Assembly (NCBI RefSeq): GCF_008364625.2
Contig: NZ_CP126604.1
Coordinates: 1,612,001 to 1,676,000, forward strand
Length of the DNA stretch: 64,000 nucleotides
Direction: 5' to 3'
From: Enterobacter dykesii
GTDB lineage: Bacteria; Pseudomonadota; Gammaproteobacteria; Enterobacterales; Enterobacteriaceae
The translations under genes and the position numbers were made by a program. This document shows, piece after piece, positions 30,381 to 41,295 of this stretch (positions are counted from its first letter, which is position 1; each line of letters begins with the position of its first letter). The notes under the pieces were generated by a model. That model worked only from the letters and a program-made list of their open reading frames with translations. It was not told where the DNA came from and did not search any database.

Positions 30381-31499
30381 TTATCCGTTAAAACGCGAGA
30401 GGGAGAAGGGCGTCAGATCAAACTGCGGCGTGATGCCCTGGGCAAACTGCGCGGCGATTTCACCTAGCACGGAAGCAAATTTAAAGCCGTGGCCGCTTAG
30501 CCCGGTGATCAGCAGAACGTTGTCATGCCCCGGCAGCGTATCAATGATAAAGTCTTCATCCGGCGTGTTGTCGTAGGTACAGGCCGCGCCATACAGCAAG
30601 CCGCCAACGCCTGGAAGAATATTGCGCAGAAACGAGAAGGCTTCTGAACCATCCTGTGGCCAGGCACCGAAGGGTTTACGCTCTTCAGGGGAGGAGATAA
30701 CCTGGCCCCCGTTGTGTTTACCGATTTTCAGCGCGTCTTTCTCGGAAGGGAAACCGTAGAACTGATCGCCATTCGGCAATTCGCCGGTGAAGGCCGGGAA
30801 TTTATTCTGCGCGCTGTAGCGCCCATCCGACTGGAACCAGGAGAAGACCTTACGTACCGGCTGGATTGGCAGTTTCGGCAGCAGGCGAGTAACCCAGGTT
30901 CCTGCGCTGACGAGCAGGCGGGACGCTGAATAGTCACCGTCAAGGGTCGTTACCGTGACGCCATTCACGTCATGGGTGATAGCCTCTACCGGACAGTTAA
31001 ACAGCTGCGCACAGCCAGCTTTCGCGGCAAGATCGATCCAGGTTTTGATCGCCGTTTCACAATGCAGCACGCCAGAGTGGGCTTCAAAGAGGCCGATGTA
31101 ATCATCCGGGACGGTAATTTCAGGCCAGCGCGCGGTAATGCCCGTCGCGTCCAGCTTCTCGACATCAAGATTATAGGCTTTTGCGCTGCGCTCGACGCTG
31201 GCGAGAAAATCAGAATGGGCAGGGCCAAGGTTGATGACGCCGGTACGCTCAAAAATACGCTCTTCGGTCTGCTTCGCCAGCTCGTCCCACAGCGTCTGGG
31301 CGCGAAGCACCAGCGGTACATAGCGCTCGCCTTCTCCATACGCATGGCGCATGAGGCGGGTATCGCCATGATGGCTACCCTCCGCATGGGGAGGAAGGTG
31401 GGCATCGATCATCAGGACCTTCAGACCTGCCTGCGTTGCGTAATAACCGGCAGCGGAACCCACGGAGCCGCTACCAATAATGATTAAGTCGTATCTCAT
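30381..31499 (-). CDS. solA: N-methyl-L-tryptophan oxidase SolA
   Basis: A 372-residue flavoprotein of the monomeric sarcosine oxidase family. The FAD-binding [12 protein letters not shown] is at about residues 9-20, [16 protein letters not shown] at about 43, and the Cys for covalent flavin is in [14 protein letters not shown] near residue 308. It oxidatively demethylates N-methyltryptophan. The second of two close ATGs (31499) is chosen: it gives the E. coli length and has GAG 6 bases upstream. Confidence 0.95.
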   Translation of the reverse strand: MRYDLIIIGSGSVGSAAGYYATQAGLKVLMIDAHLPPHAEGSHHGDTRLMRHAYGEGERYVPLVLRAQTLWDELAKQTEERIFERTGVINLGPAHSDFLASVERSAKAYNLDVEKLDATGITARWPEITVPDDYIGLFEAHSGVLHCETAIKTWIDLAAKAGCAQLFNCPVEAITHDVNGVTVTTLDGDYSASRLLVSAGTWVTRLLPKLPIQPVRKVFSWFQSDGRYSAQNKFPAFTGELPNGDQFYGFPSEKDALKIGKHNGGQVISSPEERKPFGAWPQDGSEAFSFLRNILPGVGGLLYGAACTYDNTPDEDFIIDTLPGHDNVLLITGLSGHGFKFASVLGEIAAQFAQGITPQFDLTPFSLSRFNG

Positions 31500-31563
31500 A
31501 TGCATCTCGTAAACTGATGTTTTGTTAGCAGAGTAATTAACAACGCGGGGTTAGACAAGGGAG

Positions 31564-31591
31564 AAATAAATAAGGCACCGCGAGGGTGCCT
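31564..31591 (-). terminator. Terminator of bssS
   Basis: AGGCACC and GGTGCCT pair around a CTCGC loop on the minus strand, followed by TATTTATTTC. Confidence 0.75.
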
Positions 31592-31615
31592 GTAGAGAGA
31601 AAAGTGGGCATAAGC

Positions 31616-31870
31616 TTAGTGCCGTTTATACTCATTTTCCTGATAGTCGCCAGATTCTATTTTTGCAATACCTGCCTCTAAAATAGAAATAAACTGACGG
31701 GCGACGTCTGTTGTTAGCCACAGCGTCTGTCCAACTTCCGCTTCTTCACGGTTGAGTTGATTCGGGGTCTGGTAGTGCAAACGCAGCATCAGCGCATCGT
31801 AGCTATCTACGGTACTGATATCCCAGCCAACCAGTGGATGGGTCTGGATCACTTCACTATTCTTTTCCAT
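31616..31870 (-). CDS. bssS: Biofilm regulator BssS
   Basis: An 84-residue soluble protein starting MEKNSEVIQTHPLVGWDIST, with the conserved VGQTLWLTTDVARQFISILEAGI core, almost identical to E. coli BssS. It influences biofilm formation and indole/AI-2 signalling by an unknown mechanism. SD AGGGGG precedes the ATG. Upstream in-frame codons lack homology. A 12-bp palindrome lies about 150 bases upstream (32014-32025). Confidence 0.95.
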   Translation of the reverse strand: MEKNSEVIQTHPLVGWDISTVDSYDALMLRLHYQTPNQLNREEAEVGQTLWLTTDVARQFISILEAGIAKIESGDYQENEYKRH

Positions 31871-32013
31871 TATAACCCCCTTAATGCGTGTTAGAAGACA
31901 ACGGCTTTGAGGTTCAATGCATGTTTTTCTGAAAGCAACTTCAGTATACCAAGTAATAAGGGTTCCAACGGGAAAAATAAACAGGTGGCAACACATTTTT
32001 CTGCTTTTTAGGA

Positions 32014-32025
32014 TTGTTCGAACAA
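32014..32025. promoter_or_regulatory. Palindrome TTGTTCGAACAA upstream of bssS
   Basis: A perfect 12-bp palindrome (14 bp counting the flanking A and T) in AT-rich DNA between dinI and bssS. It is identical to the palindrome at 7697-7708 upstream of the AGCS symporter gene. The binding factor is unknown. Confidence 0.45.
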
Positions 32026-32096
32026 TAAAACACCATCTCGTTCACGATTTTTAAAGAAGATGCCGAATTAATTTGAACTTGCAGGATTTTTAGACA

Positions 32097-32126
32097 AAAA
32101 AAAGCCGGGGCGACCCGGCAAAAAAA
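32097..32126 (-). terminator. Terminator of dinI
   Basis: GCCGGG and CCCGGC (32104-32119) with A runs on both sides give a minus-strand hairpin followed by T residues, 26 bases after the dinI stop codon. Confidence 0.88.
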
Positions 32127-32144
32127 CACAATGAGGGAGCAGTG

Positions 32145-32390
32145 TTAATCTGTGATAAACCAGTCGTCTGCGCTTTCCCACGTTTCCTGCAGGATTTCGC
32201 TGATGCGATCTTTATCTTCTTTCGCAGCACCAATGACGGAGAGGTTGTTCGCCGCGGCGTAACGCACCGTTACGGCACCCGCGTTGTCGGGAAAGGTGTT
32301 GTTAATACGGCGGGATAATTCGCCTGCCAGTGCATCAAGCGCGCCGGCAGGCAGAACAGTTGTTTTGGCTATGGTGACTTCAATACGCAT
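32145..32390 (-). CDS. dinI: DNA-damage-inducible protein DinI
   Basis: An 81-residue protein starting MRIEVTIAKTTVLPAGA, identical in length to E. coli DinI. The acidic C-terminal helix (EILQETWESADDWFITD) is the part known to contact RecA, where DinI stabilises filaments and modulates SOS cleavage. A LexA box lies 22 bases upstream of the ATG, so it is SOS-controlled. Confidence 0.96.
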   Translation of the reverse strand: MRIEVTIAKTTVLPAGALDALAGELSRRINNTFPDNAGAVTVRYAAANNLSVIGAAKEDKDRISEILQETWESADDWFITD

Positions 32391-32411
32391 AAATGCCCCC
32401 TGTGTAATATA

Positions 32412-32427
32412 CTGTTTATTTATACAG
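32412..32427 (-). promoter_or_regulatory. LexA box of dinI
   Basis: CTGTATAAATAAACAG on the minus strand matches the LexA consensus CTG-N10-CAG with an AT-rich centre. Confidence 0.9.
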
Positions 32428-32464
32428 GTATATTATCGGTTTGACAACAAGGGGCATTGATTTT

Positions 32465-33511
32465 TTAACGTTTTACCGTCCAGTTAACGGTTTCACCCGC
32501 CAGGAACGGGATCAGCGTGTCATCCGTCAGCGCAATGGACTCCTCAACGTGGCTCGCTTTACGCTCCAGTTCGATGAAAGTGTCGTTGACCGGCAGGCCG
32601 TAGAAGCGCGGGCCGTTAAGGGAGCAGAAGGCTTCAAAATGTTCGAGCGCGTTCATCTCTTCAAAGACGGTCGCGTAGCTGGCCAGTGCCGTTGGAGCGT
32701 TGAAGCAGCCTGCACAGCCGCAGCTTGCCTCTTTGCGGTGGCGGGCGTGAGGTGCGGAATCGGTGCCAAGGAACGCGCGGGTGAATCCGCTGGCGACCAG
32801 CTCGCGCAGCGCCTGCTGGTGGATGTTGCGCTTGAGAATCGGCAGACAGTACAGGTGAGGACGCACCCCACCCACCAGCATGTGGTTACGGTTAAACATC
32901 AGGTGCTGCGGCGTAATGGTAGCGGCGATGAGATCGTTGCCGTCGCGCACGTACTCTGCCGCGTCTTTGGTGGTGATATGCTCAAAGACCACTTTAAGCG
33001 CGGGCAGGCGCTGGCGCAGAGGCTCCATTACGGTCTCGATAAAGCGGGCTTCACGGTCGAAGATGTCAATCTCGGCATGCGTGACTTCACCATGGACCAG
33101 CAGCGGCATGCCCAGTTTTTGCATGCGTTCCAGAACCGGCATGATGGCATCAATGCTGGTAACGCCGTGGCTGGAGTTGGTGGTGGCATTCGCCGGGTAG
33201 AGTTTCGCCGCCGTAAATACGCCTTCGTTAAACCCGCGCTCCACTTCGTTCGGGTCCAGCGAGTCGGTAAGATAGCAGGTCATCAACGGGGTAAAATCGT
33301 GTCCCGCAGGAACGGCATCCAGGATGCGCTGGCGATAGGCCTTAGCGGCATCGACGGTGGTGACTGGTGGAACCAGGTTAGGCATGACAATCGCGCGGCC
33401 ATAAATTTCGCTGGTATAAGGCACGACGGTTTTCAGCATATCGCCATCACGCAGATGGATATGCCAGTCGTCAGGGCGGCGGATTTTAAGAACCTGGGGT
33501 TGTGCAGTCAT
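32465..33511 (-). CDS. pyrC: Dihydroorotase PyrC
   Basis: A 348-residue cytoplasmic enzyme, the same length as E. coli. The zinc-binding HIHLRDGD is at about residues 17-24, the carbamylated Lys is in TAAKLYPA near residue 100, HGE and HITTKDA supply further ligands, and GTDSAPH near 250 carries the catalytic Asp. It interconverts carbamoyl aspartate and dihydroorotate in pyrimidine synthesis. The leader shows the CTP-dependent start-site switch and a PurR box. Confidence 0.97.
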   Translation of the reverse strand: MTAQPQVLKIRRPDDWHIHLRDGDMLKTVVPYTSEIYGRAIVMPNLVPPVTTVDAAKAYRQRILDAVPAGHDFTPLMTCYLTDSLDPNEVERGFNEGVFTAAKLYPANATTNSSHGVTSIDAIMPVLERMQKLGMPLLVHGEVTHAEIDIFDREARFIETVMEPLRQRLPALKVVFEHITTKDAAEYVRDGNDLIAATITPQHLMFNRNHMLVGGVRPHLYCLPILKRNIHQQALRELVASGFTRAFLGTDSAPHARHRKEASCGCAGCFNAPTALASYATVFEEMNALEHFEAFCSLNGPRFYGLPVNDTFIELERKASHVEESIALTDDTLIPFLAGETVNWTVKR

Positions 33512-33516
33512 GGAAG

Positions 33517-33574
33517 CTCCGGCTTGTCAGGAATCAGTCATAAGGATGGCTGTTTTTGCCGGACACAAATCATA
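33517..33574 (-). promoter_or_regulatory. pyrC promoter and CTP-sensing leader hairpin
   Basis: On the minus strand the -10 is TATGAT (33574-33569). Transcription would start in CCGGC (33562-33558). This pairs with GCCGG (33523-33519), which overlaps the SD GGAG. In E. coli and Salmonella, starting at C under high CTP includes the pairing bases and shuts translation, while starting two bases later under low CTP avoids the hairpin. All the needed bases are present here. Confidence 0.8.
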
Positions 33575-33575
33575 A

Positions 33576-33591
33576 GCGGAAACGTTTTCGT
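33576..33591 (-). promoter_or_regulatory. PurR box of pyrC
   Basis: The 16-bp site GCGGAAACGTTTTCGT (plus-strand reading) matches the PurR consensus ACGCAAACGTTTGCGT at 13 positions. It overlaps the region just upstream of the -10 element. E. coli pyrC is PurR-repressed. Confidence 0.75.
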
Positions 33592-33605
33592 TTGCACACT
33601 TTTCC

Positions 33606-33632
33606 GTAAAAAAAAGGGCGCCGTAGCGCCCT
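33606..33632 (-). terminator. Terminator of yceB
   Basis: GGGCGC and GCGCCC around TACG on the minus strand, followed by nine T residues, just after the yceB stop codon. Confidence 0.9.
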
Positions 33633-33637
33633 TCAGG

Positions 33638-34198
33638 TTAATCGGTGAAAGGAATGATAATTTCTCCTGGTTTCACCTCTATACCTTTTGCATATTTTTT
33701 CGCCAGAGCTTCACCCTTGCTTTTGTCTTCGCTTAAGACGTACGCGGGCTGCTGGTTAAAGTAATTACGCAGCGACTGGTTGAGATAGGGCATTAGGGTT
33801 TGCAGAACCGGCGCCATCTTGTCCGGCGACACCTGCGCATCGACGACTTCCATCTCCTGCAGGAAAATTGCCCCTTTCTCTTTGTTGAAAACAGGGAGCG
33901 CCTTCAGCTTGAGCTTGATGTTGGCCTTCTGATTGCCAAAAAGGGATGACATATCGAGATCCGCATCACCGGCCAGGGTGACTTTGTTTGGCTCTTCACG
34001 TCCAATCTGGCTGGTCAGGTTTGTGAGCACGATATGGGCGTCCGCCAGCCCCGGTACGCCAATGTCTTTCGAGAAATTGTTATGTTTTTCCAGCGCCTGA
34101 TTAATTTCCTGTTCACTGACGGTATATTGCGTGAGCTGGTTACAGCCAACCAGCAGACCGCTGACAACTAATGCCGCGGCTAAGACAATTTTCTTCAT
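33638..34198 (-). CDS. yceB: Lipoprotein YceB (DUF1439)
   Basis: A 186-residue lipoprotein, the E. coli length. Signal peptide MKKIVLAAALVVSGLLVGC with lipobox LVGC. The mature part contains YTVSEQEINQALEKHNNFSKD and the C-terminal VKPGEIIIPFTD, the DUF1439 tubular lipid-binding-like fold. Function is unknown. The ATG four codons downstream of the first in-frame start is chosen for length and signal peptide. In E. coli grxB lies next to it; here it is missing. Confidence 0.94.
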   Translation of the reverse strand: MKKIVLAAALVVSGLLVGCNQLTQYTVSEQEINQALEKHNNFSKDIGVPGLADAHIVLTNLTSQIGREEPNKVTLAGDADLDMSSLFGNQKANIKLKLKALPVFNKEKGAIFLQEMEVVDAQVSPDKMAPVLQTLMPYLNQSLRNYFNQQPAYVLSEDKSKGEALAKKYAKGIEVKPGEIIIPFTD

Positions 34199-34290
34199 AG
34201 TGTTCCTCAACGAAAAATCGGCGCTTCTGTCCTGTTGCGCCAGTATGTCAGCGTGAATGGGCAGAAACCAGCAGAAAAAACTGAGAAGTG

Positions 34291-34311
34291 GGGCGGGAGG
34301 AGCTCCCGCCC
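34291..34311 (-). terminator. Hairpin after mdtH
   Basis: GGGCGGGAG and CTCCCGCCC form a perfect 9-bp stem around CTC. On the minus strand a T run appears only about 14 bases later, so termination efficiency is uncertain. Confidence 0.6.
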
Positions 34312-34321
34312 GAGGGAAAGG

Positions 34322-35530
34322 CTACGCGCCTGGCTCGAGCATGCCGCTCGCGCTGCGTTTCGGGCTGAACTGCCACCACAGGGCAAGGAGCGTCATAAAG
34401 CCCACCGCGCCGAGCATCATCCACGGGAGTTCGGGCTGGTTAAACGCTTTGCCGGCATCAAACAACCAGCCGCCACCGGCGTAACCTAATGCGCCGCCAA
34501 GCGCCAGCCCCAGCCGGCTGAACCCCATATAGCTGCCGCGCGCACGCGCATCCGCAAGTGAGGCGCTCAGCGTTTCACGGGCAGGCTCGGCGATGATCGA
34601 GCCAATATAGAACGTGCAAATCAGCGTAAACAACTGCTGGAGAGAGTTCACCAGGCCGATCGGCATCATGCTCAGCGTCATCAGGAACAGCCCGGCCATC
34701 AGGCGATGCTCCAGACGAAAACGCCGCTCGCTCCAGCGGGCAATCGGATAGAGCAGCGTTAACGACAGGCAGGCTTCGATGGCGTACATCCATTTAACGG
34801 CTGCAGGGGTCCCCGCGATGTCGTTAACCATGATCGGCAGCATCAGCATGACCTGTACAGCCAGCATGTAATATCCCGTCAGGGTCAACACATAGGTGAC
34901 AAAACGTTTATCGCGCAGGACGCGGCCAAGCCCTTCCCGGACCGGCGCTTTGACCGTCGACAGTTTCCAGGCGGGCAGGAACAGGCCATTAAACAGCGCG
35001 CACAGAATAAAGAGCACCGCACCGGCGGCGCAGACCAGACGGAAGTCATACTGCAGCAGCCAGCTTCCCAGCAGGGCGCCGACAACTGCCCCGGCACTGT
35101 CCTGCATCATCAGAATCGAGAAGAAACGGCCGCGGTGCTGAGGGCGAATAAGCTTCACCACCAGCGCGGTGCGTGGAGGATCGAACAGCGTGCCCCCGAT
35201 ACCGGAGAGGAAACAGGAGAACCAGAGCAGCCAGGGCTCCTGGGCGACCGCCATCGTGGCAAAGCCTGCCGCGCGCAGCAGCATGCCGGTAACGATCATC
35301 GGTTTAGCGCCAAAGCGGTCGGCAATGGCCCCGCCAAAGACGCCCAGCCCCTGCTGGACAAACTGGCGTAACCCCAGCGCAATACCGACCACTAATGCCG
35401 CCCAGCCCATTTGATCGACGAAGCGAATCGAGATGAGAGGGAACACGACAAAAAAGCCCAGCACGACCAGCATGTTATCGACGAGCAGGAAATATTTACC
35501 CAGGCTCCTGGCCTGTGATACGCGGGACAT
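34322..35530 (-). CDS. mdtH: MFS multidrug efflux protein MdtH
   Basis: A 402-residue major facilitator protein with 12 helices, the E. coli length. The motif-A loop [15 protein letters not shown] is between helices 2 and 3, and [13 protein letters not shown] follows helix 4. E. coli MdtH confers resistance to quinolones such as norfloxacin when overproduced. It is divergent from rimJ. SD GGAGGG lies upstream of the ATG. Confidence 0.95.
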   Translation of the reverse strand: MSRVSQARSLGKYFLLVDNMLVVLGFFVVFPLISIRFVDQMGWAALVVGIALGLRQFVQQGLGVFGGAIADRFGAKPMIVTGMLLRAAGFATMAVAQEPWLLWFSCFLSGIGGTLFDPPRTALVVKLIRPQHRGRFFSILMMQDSAGAVVGALLGSWLLQYDFRLVCAAGAVLFILCALFNGLFLPAWKLSTVKAPVREGLGRVLRDKRFVTYVLTLTGYYMLAVQVMLMLPIMVNDIAGTPAAVKWMYAIEACLSLTLLYPIARWSERRFRLEHRLMAGLFLMTLSMMPIGLVNSLQQLFTLICTFYIGSIIAEPARETLSASLADARARGSYMGFSRLGLALGGALGYAGGGWLFDAGKAFNQPELPWMMLGAVGFMTLLALWWQFSPKRSASGMLEPGA

Positions 35531-35766
35531 TTTCCCTCCAGGGAAAATAAGAAGGTGAGCACGCTAACATTCTGCGGTGTCGCCGCGTTTTTTCCCACCC
35601 CCAGAGGTGACAATATTTTTTTATCAAAAGGGTGCTTTGATAGAGAGTTCTCATCGAAAAATGTGAAAAGAGGTGAAAATGGTATGTCACTGTTTTCACA
35701 GACGGCAAAGGCACAGGTATAGTAAAGCTAATGGGTAAGCAGAAGTGACGGGAAGGAGTGGTATCG

Positions 35767-36351
35767 ATGTTTGGCTATCGCAGTAATGTGCCAAAAGTGC
35801 GTCTGACAACGGACCGGCTGGTCGTTCGTCTGGTGCATGAGCGTGATGCCTGGCGTCTGGCGGATTATTACGCCGAGAATCGCCAGTTTTTAAAACCCTG
35901 GGAACCCGTTCGGGATGAGAGCCATTGTTACCCTTCCGGCTGGCAGGCGCGCCTCAGCATGATTACGGAATTTCACAAGCAGGGCAGCGCGTTTTATTTC
36001 GCGCTGCTGGATCCTGAAGAGAAAGAGATTATCGGGATCGCCAATTTTTCAAACGTGGTGCGTGGGTCTTTTCACGCCTGCTACCTTGGCTACTCCATCG
36101 GCCAGAAATGGCAGGGGCAGGGGCTGATGTACGAGGCGTTAACGGTGGCGATCCGCTATATGCAACGCACGCAGCATATCCATCGCATCATGGCGAACTA
36201 TATGCCGCACAATCAGCGCAGCGGCAATTTGCTGGCGCGCTTAGGGTTCGAGAAAGAGGGTTACGCCAAAGACTATCTGCTGATAGACGGAGAGTGGCGC
36301 GACCACGTTCTGACGGCGTTAACCACCCGGGACTGGACCGCAGGTCGTTAA
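35767..36351 (+). CDS. rimJ: Ribosomal protein S5 N-acetyltransferase RimJ
   Basis: A 194-residue GNAT acetyltransferase starting [18 protein letters not shown]. The acetyl-CoA-binding region [19 protein letters not shown] is at about residues 110-128, with the [22 protein letters not shown] end typical of Rim-type enzymes. It acetylates the N-terminal Ala of S5. SD AAGGAG is 9 bases upstream; the ATG three codons earlier is less likely. yceH follows after 9 bases. Confidence 0.95.
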   Translation: MFGYRSNVPKVRLTTDRLVVRLVHERDAWRLADYYAENRQFLKPWEPVRDESHCYPSGWQARLSMITEFHKQGSAFYFALLDPEEKEIIGIANFSNVVRGSFHACYLGYSIGQKWQGQGLMYEALTVAIRYMQRTQHIHRIMANYMPHNQRSGNLLARLGFEKEGYAKDYLLIDGEWRDHVLTALTTRDWTAGR

Positions 36352-36360
36352 GGAGAAAAG

Positions 36361-37011
36361 ATGAAGTATCAGCTAAACGGTACCGAAGCGCGCGTAATTG
36401 GGTGCTTACTCGAAAAACAGGTCACCACGCCGGAGCAGTATCCGCTCTCCGTTAACGCCGTAACCATGGCCTGCAACCAGAAGACCAACCGCGAGCCGGT
36501 GATGAACCTCAGCGAGCATGAGGTTCAGGACGTGCTGGATGCGCTGGTAAAACGCCACTATCTGCGCACCGTCAGCGGCTTTGGCAACCGCGTGACCAAA
36601 TACGAACAGCGCTTTTGTAACTCCGAATTTGGCGACCTGAAGCTGAGCAGTGCGGAAGTGGCGGTCATCACTACGCTGTTGCTGCGCGGAGCGCAGACGC
36701 CGGGAGAACTGCGCACGCGCGCTTCCCGTATGCATGAGTTCAACGATATGCAGGAAGTTGAGCAGACCCTGGAAGGGCTGGCCTCACGCGAAGACGGCCC
36801 ATACGTGGCGCGTCTGGCGCGCGAGCCGGGCAAACGTGAAAGCCGCTATATGCACCTGTTCAGCGGCGACGTCGATGTCGCAACCGTGGAGAGCGACGCG
36901 GGATCCTCAGCAAGCAATGACACTCTTGCCGCGCGCGTAGAGGCGCTGGAAGAAGAGGTCGCCGGGCTGAAACAGCGTCTGGACGCATTGCTGGCACATC
37001 TGGGAGACTGA
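36361..37011 (+). CDS. yceH: YceH family protein (DUF480)
   Basis: A 216-residue protein with two winged-helix-like domains ([40 protein letters not shown]) and a C-terminal coiled-coil ([19 protein letters not shown]). The family is well conserved in proteobacteria but has no assigned function; a nucleic-acid or regulatory role is only inferred from the fold. SD AAGGAG precedes the ATG. mviM starts 2 bases after its stop codon. Confidence 0.93.
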   Translation: MKYQLNGTEARVIGCLLEKQVTTPEQYPLSVNAVTMACNQKTNREPVMNLSEHEVQDVLDALVKRHYLRTVSGFGNRVTKYEQRFCNSEFGDLKLSSAEVAVITTLLLRGAQTPGELRTRASRMHEFNDMQEVEQTLEGLASREDGPYVARLAREPGKRESRYMHLFSGDVDVATVESDAGSSASNDTLAARVEALEEEVAGLKQRLDALLAHLGD

Positions 37012-37013
37012 CG

Positions 37014-37937
37014 GTGAAAAAATTACGCGTAGGCGTGGTGGGGCTCGGCGGCATCGCGCAAAAAGCCTGGCTGCCTGTATTAGGTGCGGCGACGGACTGG
37101 ACCCTGCAAGGGGCATGGTCACCCACCCGAGAAAAGGCAGAACGTATCTGCGAAACCTGGCGCATTCCGTATGCCGCCTCACTGCAGGATCTGGCCCGCG
37201 AGTGTGATGCGGTTTTTGTGCATACCTCAACGGCAACCCACTATCAGGTGGTGAGCGAACTGCTCAATGCGGGGGTTCACGTCTGCGTGGATAAGCCGCT
37301 GGCGGAAAATGTTCAGGATGCCGAACGGCTGATTGAGCTGGCGGCGCGCAAAAAACTGACGCTGATGGTGGGCTTCAACCGCCGCTTCGCACCGCTTTAC
37401 CAGCAGCTGAAGGCACAGTCGGGCACGCTTGCCTCGCTGCGGATGGATAAGCACCGCACCGACAGCATTGGGCCAAACGATCTGCGCTTCACCCTTCTGG
37501 ATGATTATCTGCACGTTGTGGATACGGCGCTGTGGCTGAGCAACGGCGAAGCGCTGCTGAAAAGCGGTACCCTGTTAACGAATGACCAGGGGGAGATGGT
37601 CTACGCGGAGCACCACTTTGCCGTTGAGCATCTTCAGATTACCACCAGCATGCACCGTCGGGCGGGAAGCCAGCGTGAATCCGTGCAGGCGGTGACCGAC
37701 GGCGCGCTGTACGACATTACGGACATGCGCGAGTGGCGGGAAGAGAAGGGCAACGGCGTGGTGACGCTGCCGGCGCCAGGCTGGCAGAGCACCCTCGAGC
37801 AGCGCGGTTTCGCAGGATGCGCCCGTCACTTTATCACCTGCGTGCAAAATCAGACGGTTCCTGAAACGTCCGGCGAGCAGGCCATTATGGCGCAGCGCAT
37901 TGTGGAAAGGCTCTGGCGCGAGGCCATGAGCGAATAA
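37014..37937 (+). CDS. mviM: Gfo/Idh/MocA oxidoreductase MviM
   Basis: A 307-residue protein with a GTG start at 37014. The N-terminal Rossmann motif GVVGLGGIAQKAW is at about residues 7-19. CVDKPLAENVQDAERL near residue 90 is the family's lysine motif, and DDYLHVVDTALWL is at about 165. It is a probable NAD(P)-dependent sugar or cofactor oxidoreductase; the substrate is unknown. It follows yceH by 2 bases and precedes murJ, as in E. coli. Confidence 0.94.
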   Translation: MKKLRVGVVGLGGIAQKAWLPVLGAATDWTLQGAWSPTREKAERICETWRIPYAASLQDLARECDAVFVHTSTATHYQVVSELLNAGVHVCVDKPLAENVQDAERLIELAARKKLTLMVGFNRRFAPLYQQLKAQSGTLASLRMDKHRTDSIGPNDLRFTLLDDYLHVVDTALWLSNGEALLKSGTLLTNDQGEMVYAEHHFAVEHLQITTSMHRRAGSQRESVQAVTDGALYDITDMREWREEKGNGVVTLPAPGWQSTLEQRGFAGCARHFITCVQNQTVPETSGEQAIMAQRIVERLWREAMSE

Positions 37938-38000
37938 CTCGCTGTAACATCTGCGGATAGTAATTCGTTGAAATCCGGGTAGACTAAGCGCCGCTTGTAG

Positions 38001-39602
<1,602 letters not shown>

Positions 39603-39611
39603 ACGCCAAAA

Positions 39612-39637
39612 GGGGAGTTCACCTTATGGTGCTCCCC
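39612..39637. terminator. Hairpin between convergent murJ and flgN
   Basis: GGGGAG and CTCCCC pair with inner complementary CACC/GGTG, located between the two stop codons. T tracts are short. Confidence 0.55.
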
Positions 39638-39661
39638 GCTGCATGATTTGTCGCCCAGGCG

Positions 39662-40087
39662 TCAAATCGAAATCTTTTTAACTCCCGCAATACGCGCAGT
39701 CGCTGTTTGACCATCCGCACCGTACAGTCCGGTTTCTTTATGCGGTTTCAATACCTCAAGCGCCTGCTGATTACGCTCAATCTGACCTTCCAGTAGCCAG
39801 CCGTTGTGCTGGTTTAGGTCGCGCAGGTGCTGGGTTTTTTCGGTAATGGTTTGCCAGCGCTCAATAATATCGTCATTGGCGCTACGCTTAGGATCCTGCT
39901 CAGCGCGGCGCTGCTGCTCCAGATAATCCAGCGTCGCCAGTAGCGAACTCTTATCTTCAGTAATACGCTGCAGCGCGCTGCCGTTGATGTGACCGGAAGA
40001 GAGATGCTGCTGTTCAGCGTCCATTACCGTTTTCAGGTCGTTAAGAACAACCGTCATTTGATCCAGTATTTCTGACAGTCGACTCAT
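39662..40087 (-). CDS. flgN: Flagellar export chaperone FlgN
   Basis: A 141-residue helical protein starting MSRLSEILDQMTVVLNDLKTV, predicted to be largely coiled-coil. It is the export chaperone for the hook-filament junction proteins FlgK and FlgL and links their demand to flgM translation. It starts 4 bases after flgM ends. Length is near the E. coli 138 residues. Confidence 0.95.
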   Translation of the reverse strand: MSRLSEILDQMTVVLNDLKTVMDAEQQHLSSGHINGSALQRITEDKSSLLATLDYLEQQRRAEQDPKRSANDDIIERWQTITEKTQHLRDLNQHNGWLLEGQIERNQQALEVLKPHKETGLYGADGQTATARIAGVKKISI

Positions 40088-40091
40088 ACGG

Positions 40092-40385
40092 TTAGTTACT
40101 CTGTAAGAAACTCTGTGCTTCCTGAATCAGGGCGTCAGCGATTTTGCTGGTGTCCATTTTCAGCTCACCGTTACGAATAGCCGTTTTCAGCGCTTCAACA
40201 CGTTCCATATTGATATCGTTGCTGCCTGGCTGCATCAGTTTTGCCTGCGCGTCGCTCAGGGTCACGCTGGTGCTGTTGGACGTTGACGGTTTTTCCAGAC
40301 GCGTTTTCTGCGCAGGAGCGTCATTCGTTTCGCGAGGTTGTACAGTGCTTACCGGCTTCAGGGCTGATGTACGATCAATGCTCAT
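40092..40385 (-). CDS. flgM: Anti-sigma-28 factor FlgM
   Basis: A 97-residue protein starting [15 protein letters not shown]. The C-terminal half ([47 protein letters not shown]) is the FliA-binding part. It holds sigma-28 inactive until it is exported through the finished hook. It has its own sigma-28 promoter at 40446-40472, in addition to read-through from flgA. Confidence 0.97.
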   Translation of the reverse strand: MSIDRTSALKPVSTVQPRETNDAPAQKTRLEKPSTSNSTSVTLSDAQAKLMQPGSNDINMERVEALKTAIRNGELKMDTSKIADALIQEAQSFLQSN

Positions 40386-40445
40386 AGTGTTGTCCTCATC
40401 GAGGGTTCGCGGCGTTTGCGCCTGACATCATCATTAGTGAAATAT

Positions 40446-40472
40446 TTATCGGCACGCGCCGCGAAATCTTTA
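40446..40472 (-). promoter_or_regulatory. Sigma-28 promoter of flgM
   Basis: On the minus strand TAAAGATT (40472-40465), an 11-base spacer, then GCCGATAA (40453-40446). The match to TAAAGTTT-N11-GCCGATAA is nearly perfect. It lies just past the flgA stop codon. Confidence 0.92.
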
Positions 40473-40478
40473 AAAAGA

Positions 40479-41138
40479 TTACAGGTTAATCAGAATATTC
40501 CCATCAGCATCGACGGTTCCGCTCACCACCTGGCCTGAGGACATTCTGACGCGGGCGTTTTGCGCCACCGCGGCATTGTTTAACGCTTTCCCTTCACTGT
40601 TGATGCTAAAGCCATCTCCGTTGGCCACCACTATCACCTGTTGGCCCGCTTTTACCCGCCACGACTGACGCAGCATTGAGAGCTGCATCGGCTGGCCGGG
40701 GGCGACATCACGCAGGCTGACGGCGTCCTGTGCCTGGTTTAATTCCAGCATGGTGCGTGGAGGCAGCTGATCCAGACGGCCGCGTTTTAACGTCACGCTG
40801 TTCGTCTGCAGCACGCTGCCGCGCGCAATGGGCACGGCGGCGACAACATAATTGCCCATCGCCTGAACTGCAACCTGTAAATAGCGTTTTTCGTTGGCGC
40901 AGCGGGCCAGCACGTTCACGTTCCCCCACAGCCGTGTGGTTCCCGTCACGCTGAATGACGGTTGGTCACAGGTCGGGTACAGATTCGGTGGGGTACGTAG
41001 GGTAACGGTAACGTCATCGCTAAAGCCCGCCAGCTTTTCAGCAAAAAAAGCCGTCAGCCGCTCCTGTAAGCCTTCAGCCTGCACCAGAGGGCTAAACAGC
41101 AAGAAAGTTGCCATCAGGGCACGTTTTAACGTTTGCAT
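40479..41138 (-). CDS. flgA: P-ring assembly chaperone FlgA
   Basis: A 219-residue periplasmic protein, the E. coli length. Signal peptide MQTLKRALMATFLLFSPLVQA. The C-terminal SAF domain includes VPIARGSVLQTNSVTLKRGRLDQLPPR and the end GTVDADGNILINL. It helps polymerise FlgI into the P ring. A GTG four codons upstream (41150) is an alternative start. It is divergent from flgB across the FlhDC-controlled region. Confidence 0.95.
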   Translation of the reverse strand: MQTLKRALMATFLLFSPLVQAEGLQERLTAFFAEKLAGFSDDVTVTLRTPPNLYPTCDQPSFSVTGTTRLWGNVNVLARCANEKRYLQVAVQAMGNYVVAAVPIARGSVLQTNSVTLKRGRLDQLPPRTMLELNQAQDAVSLRDVAPGQPMQLSMLRQSWRVKAGQQVIVVANGDGFSINSEGKALNNAAVAQNARVRMSSGQVVSGTVDADGNILINL

Positions 41139-41194
41139 CGCAAGTTCCACCGTTTCCAGAGTTGAATGAATTCTACCTGCAGTGGTTTTGCATC

Positions 41195-41236
41195 AACGCA
41201 ATAAATAGCGACGCATTTTGCGCTTATTCCGTCGAT
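41195..41236. promoter_or_regulatory. FlhDC box between flgA and flgB
   Basis: Two inverted half-sites, AACGCAATAAATAGCG (41195-41210) and CGCTTATTCCGTCGAT (41221-41236), are separated by 10 bases. They match the class 2 flagellar activator site and serve the divergent flgAMN and flgB operons. Confidence 0.8.
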
Positions 41237-41295
41237 AGGGGAGACCGGGTGAGATTTAAGCTGTGAACTGAAATTTTGCCATCAGCGGAGGAGAC

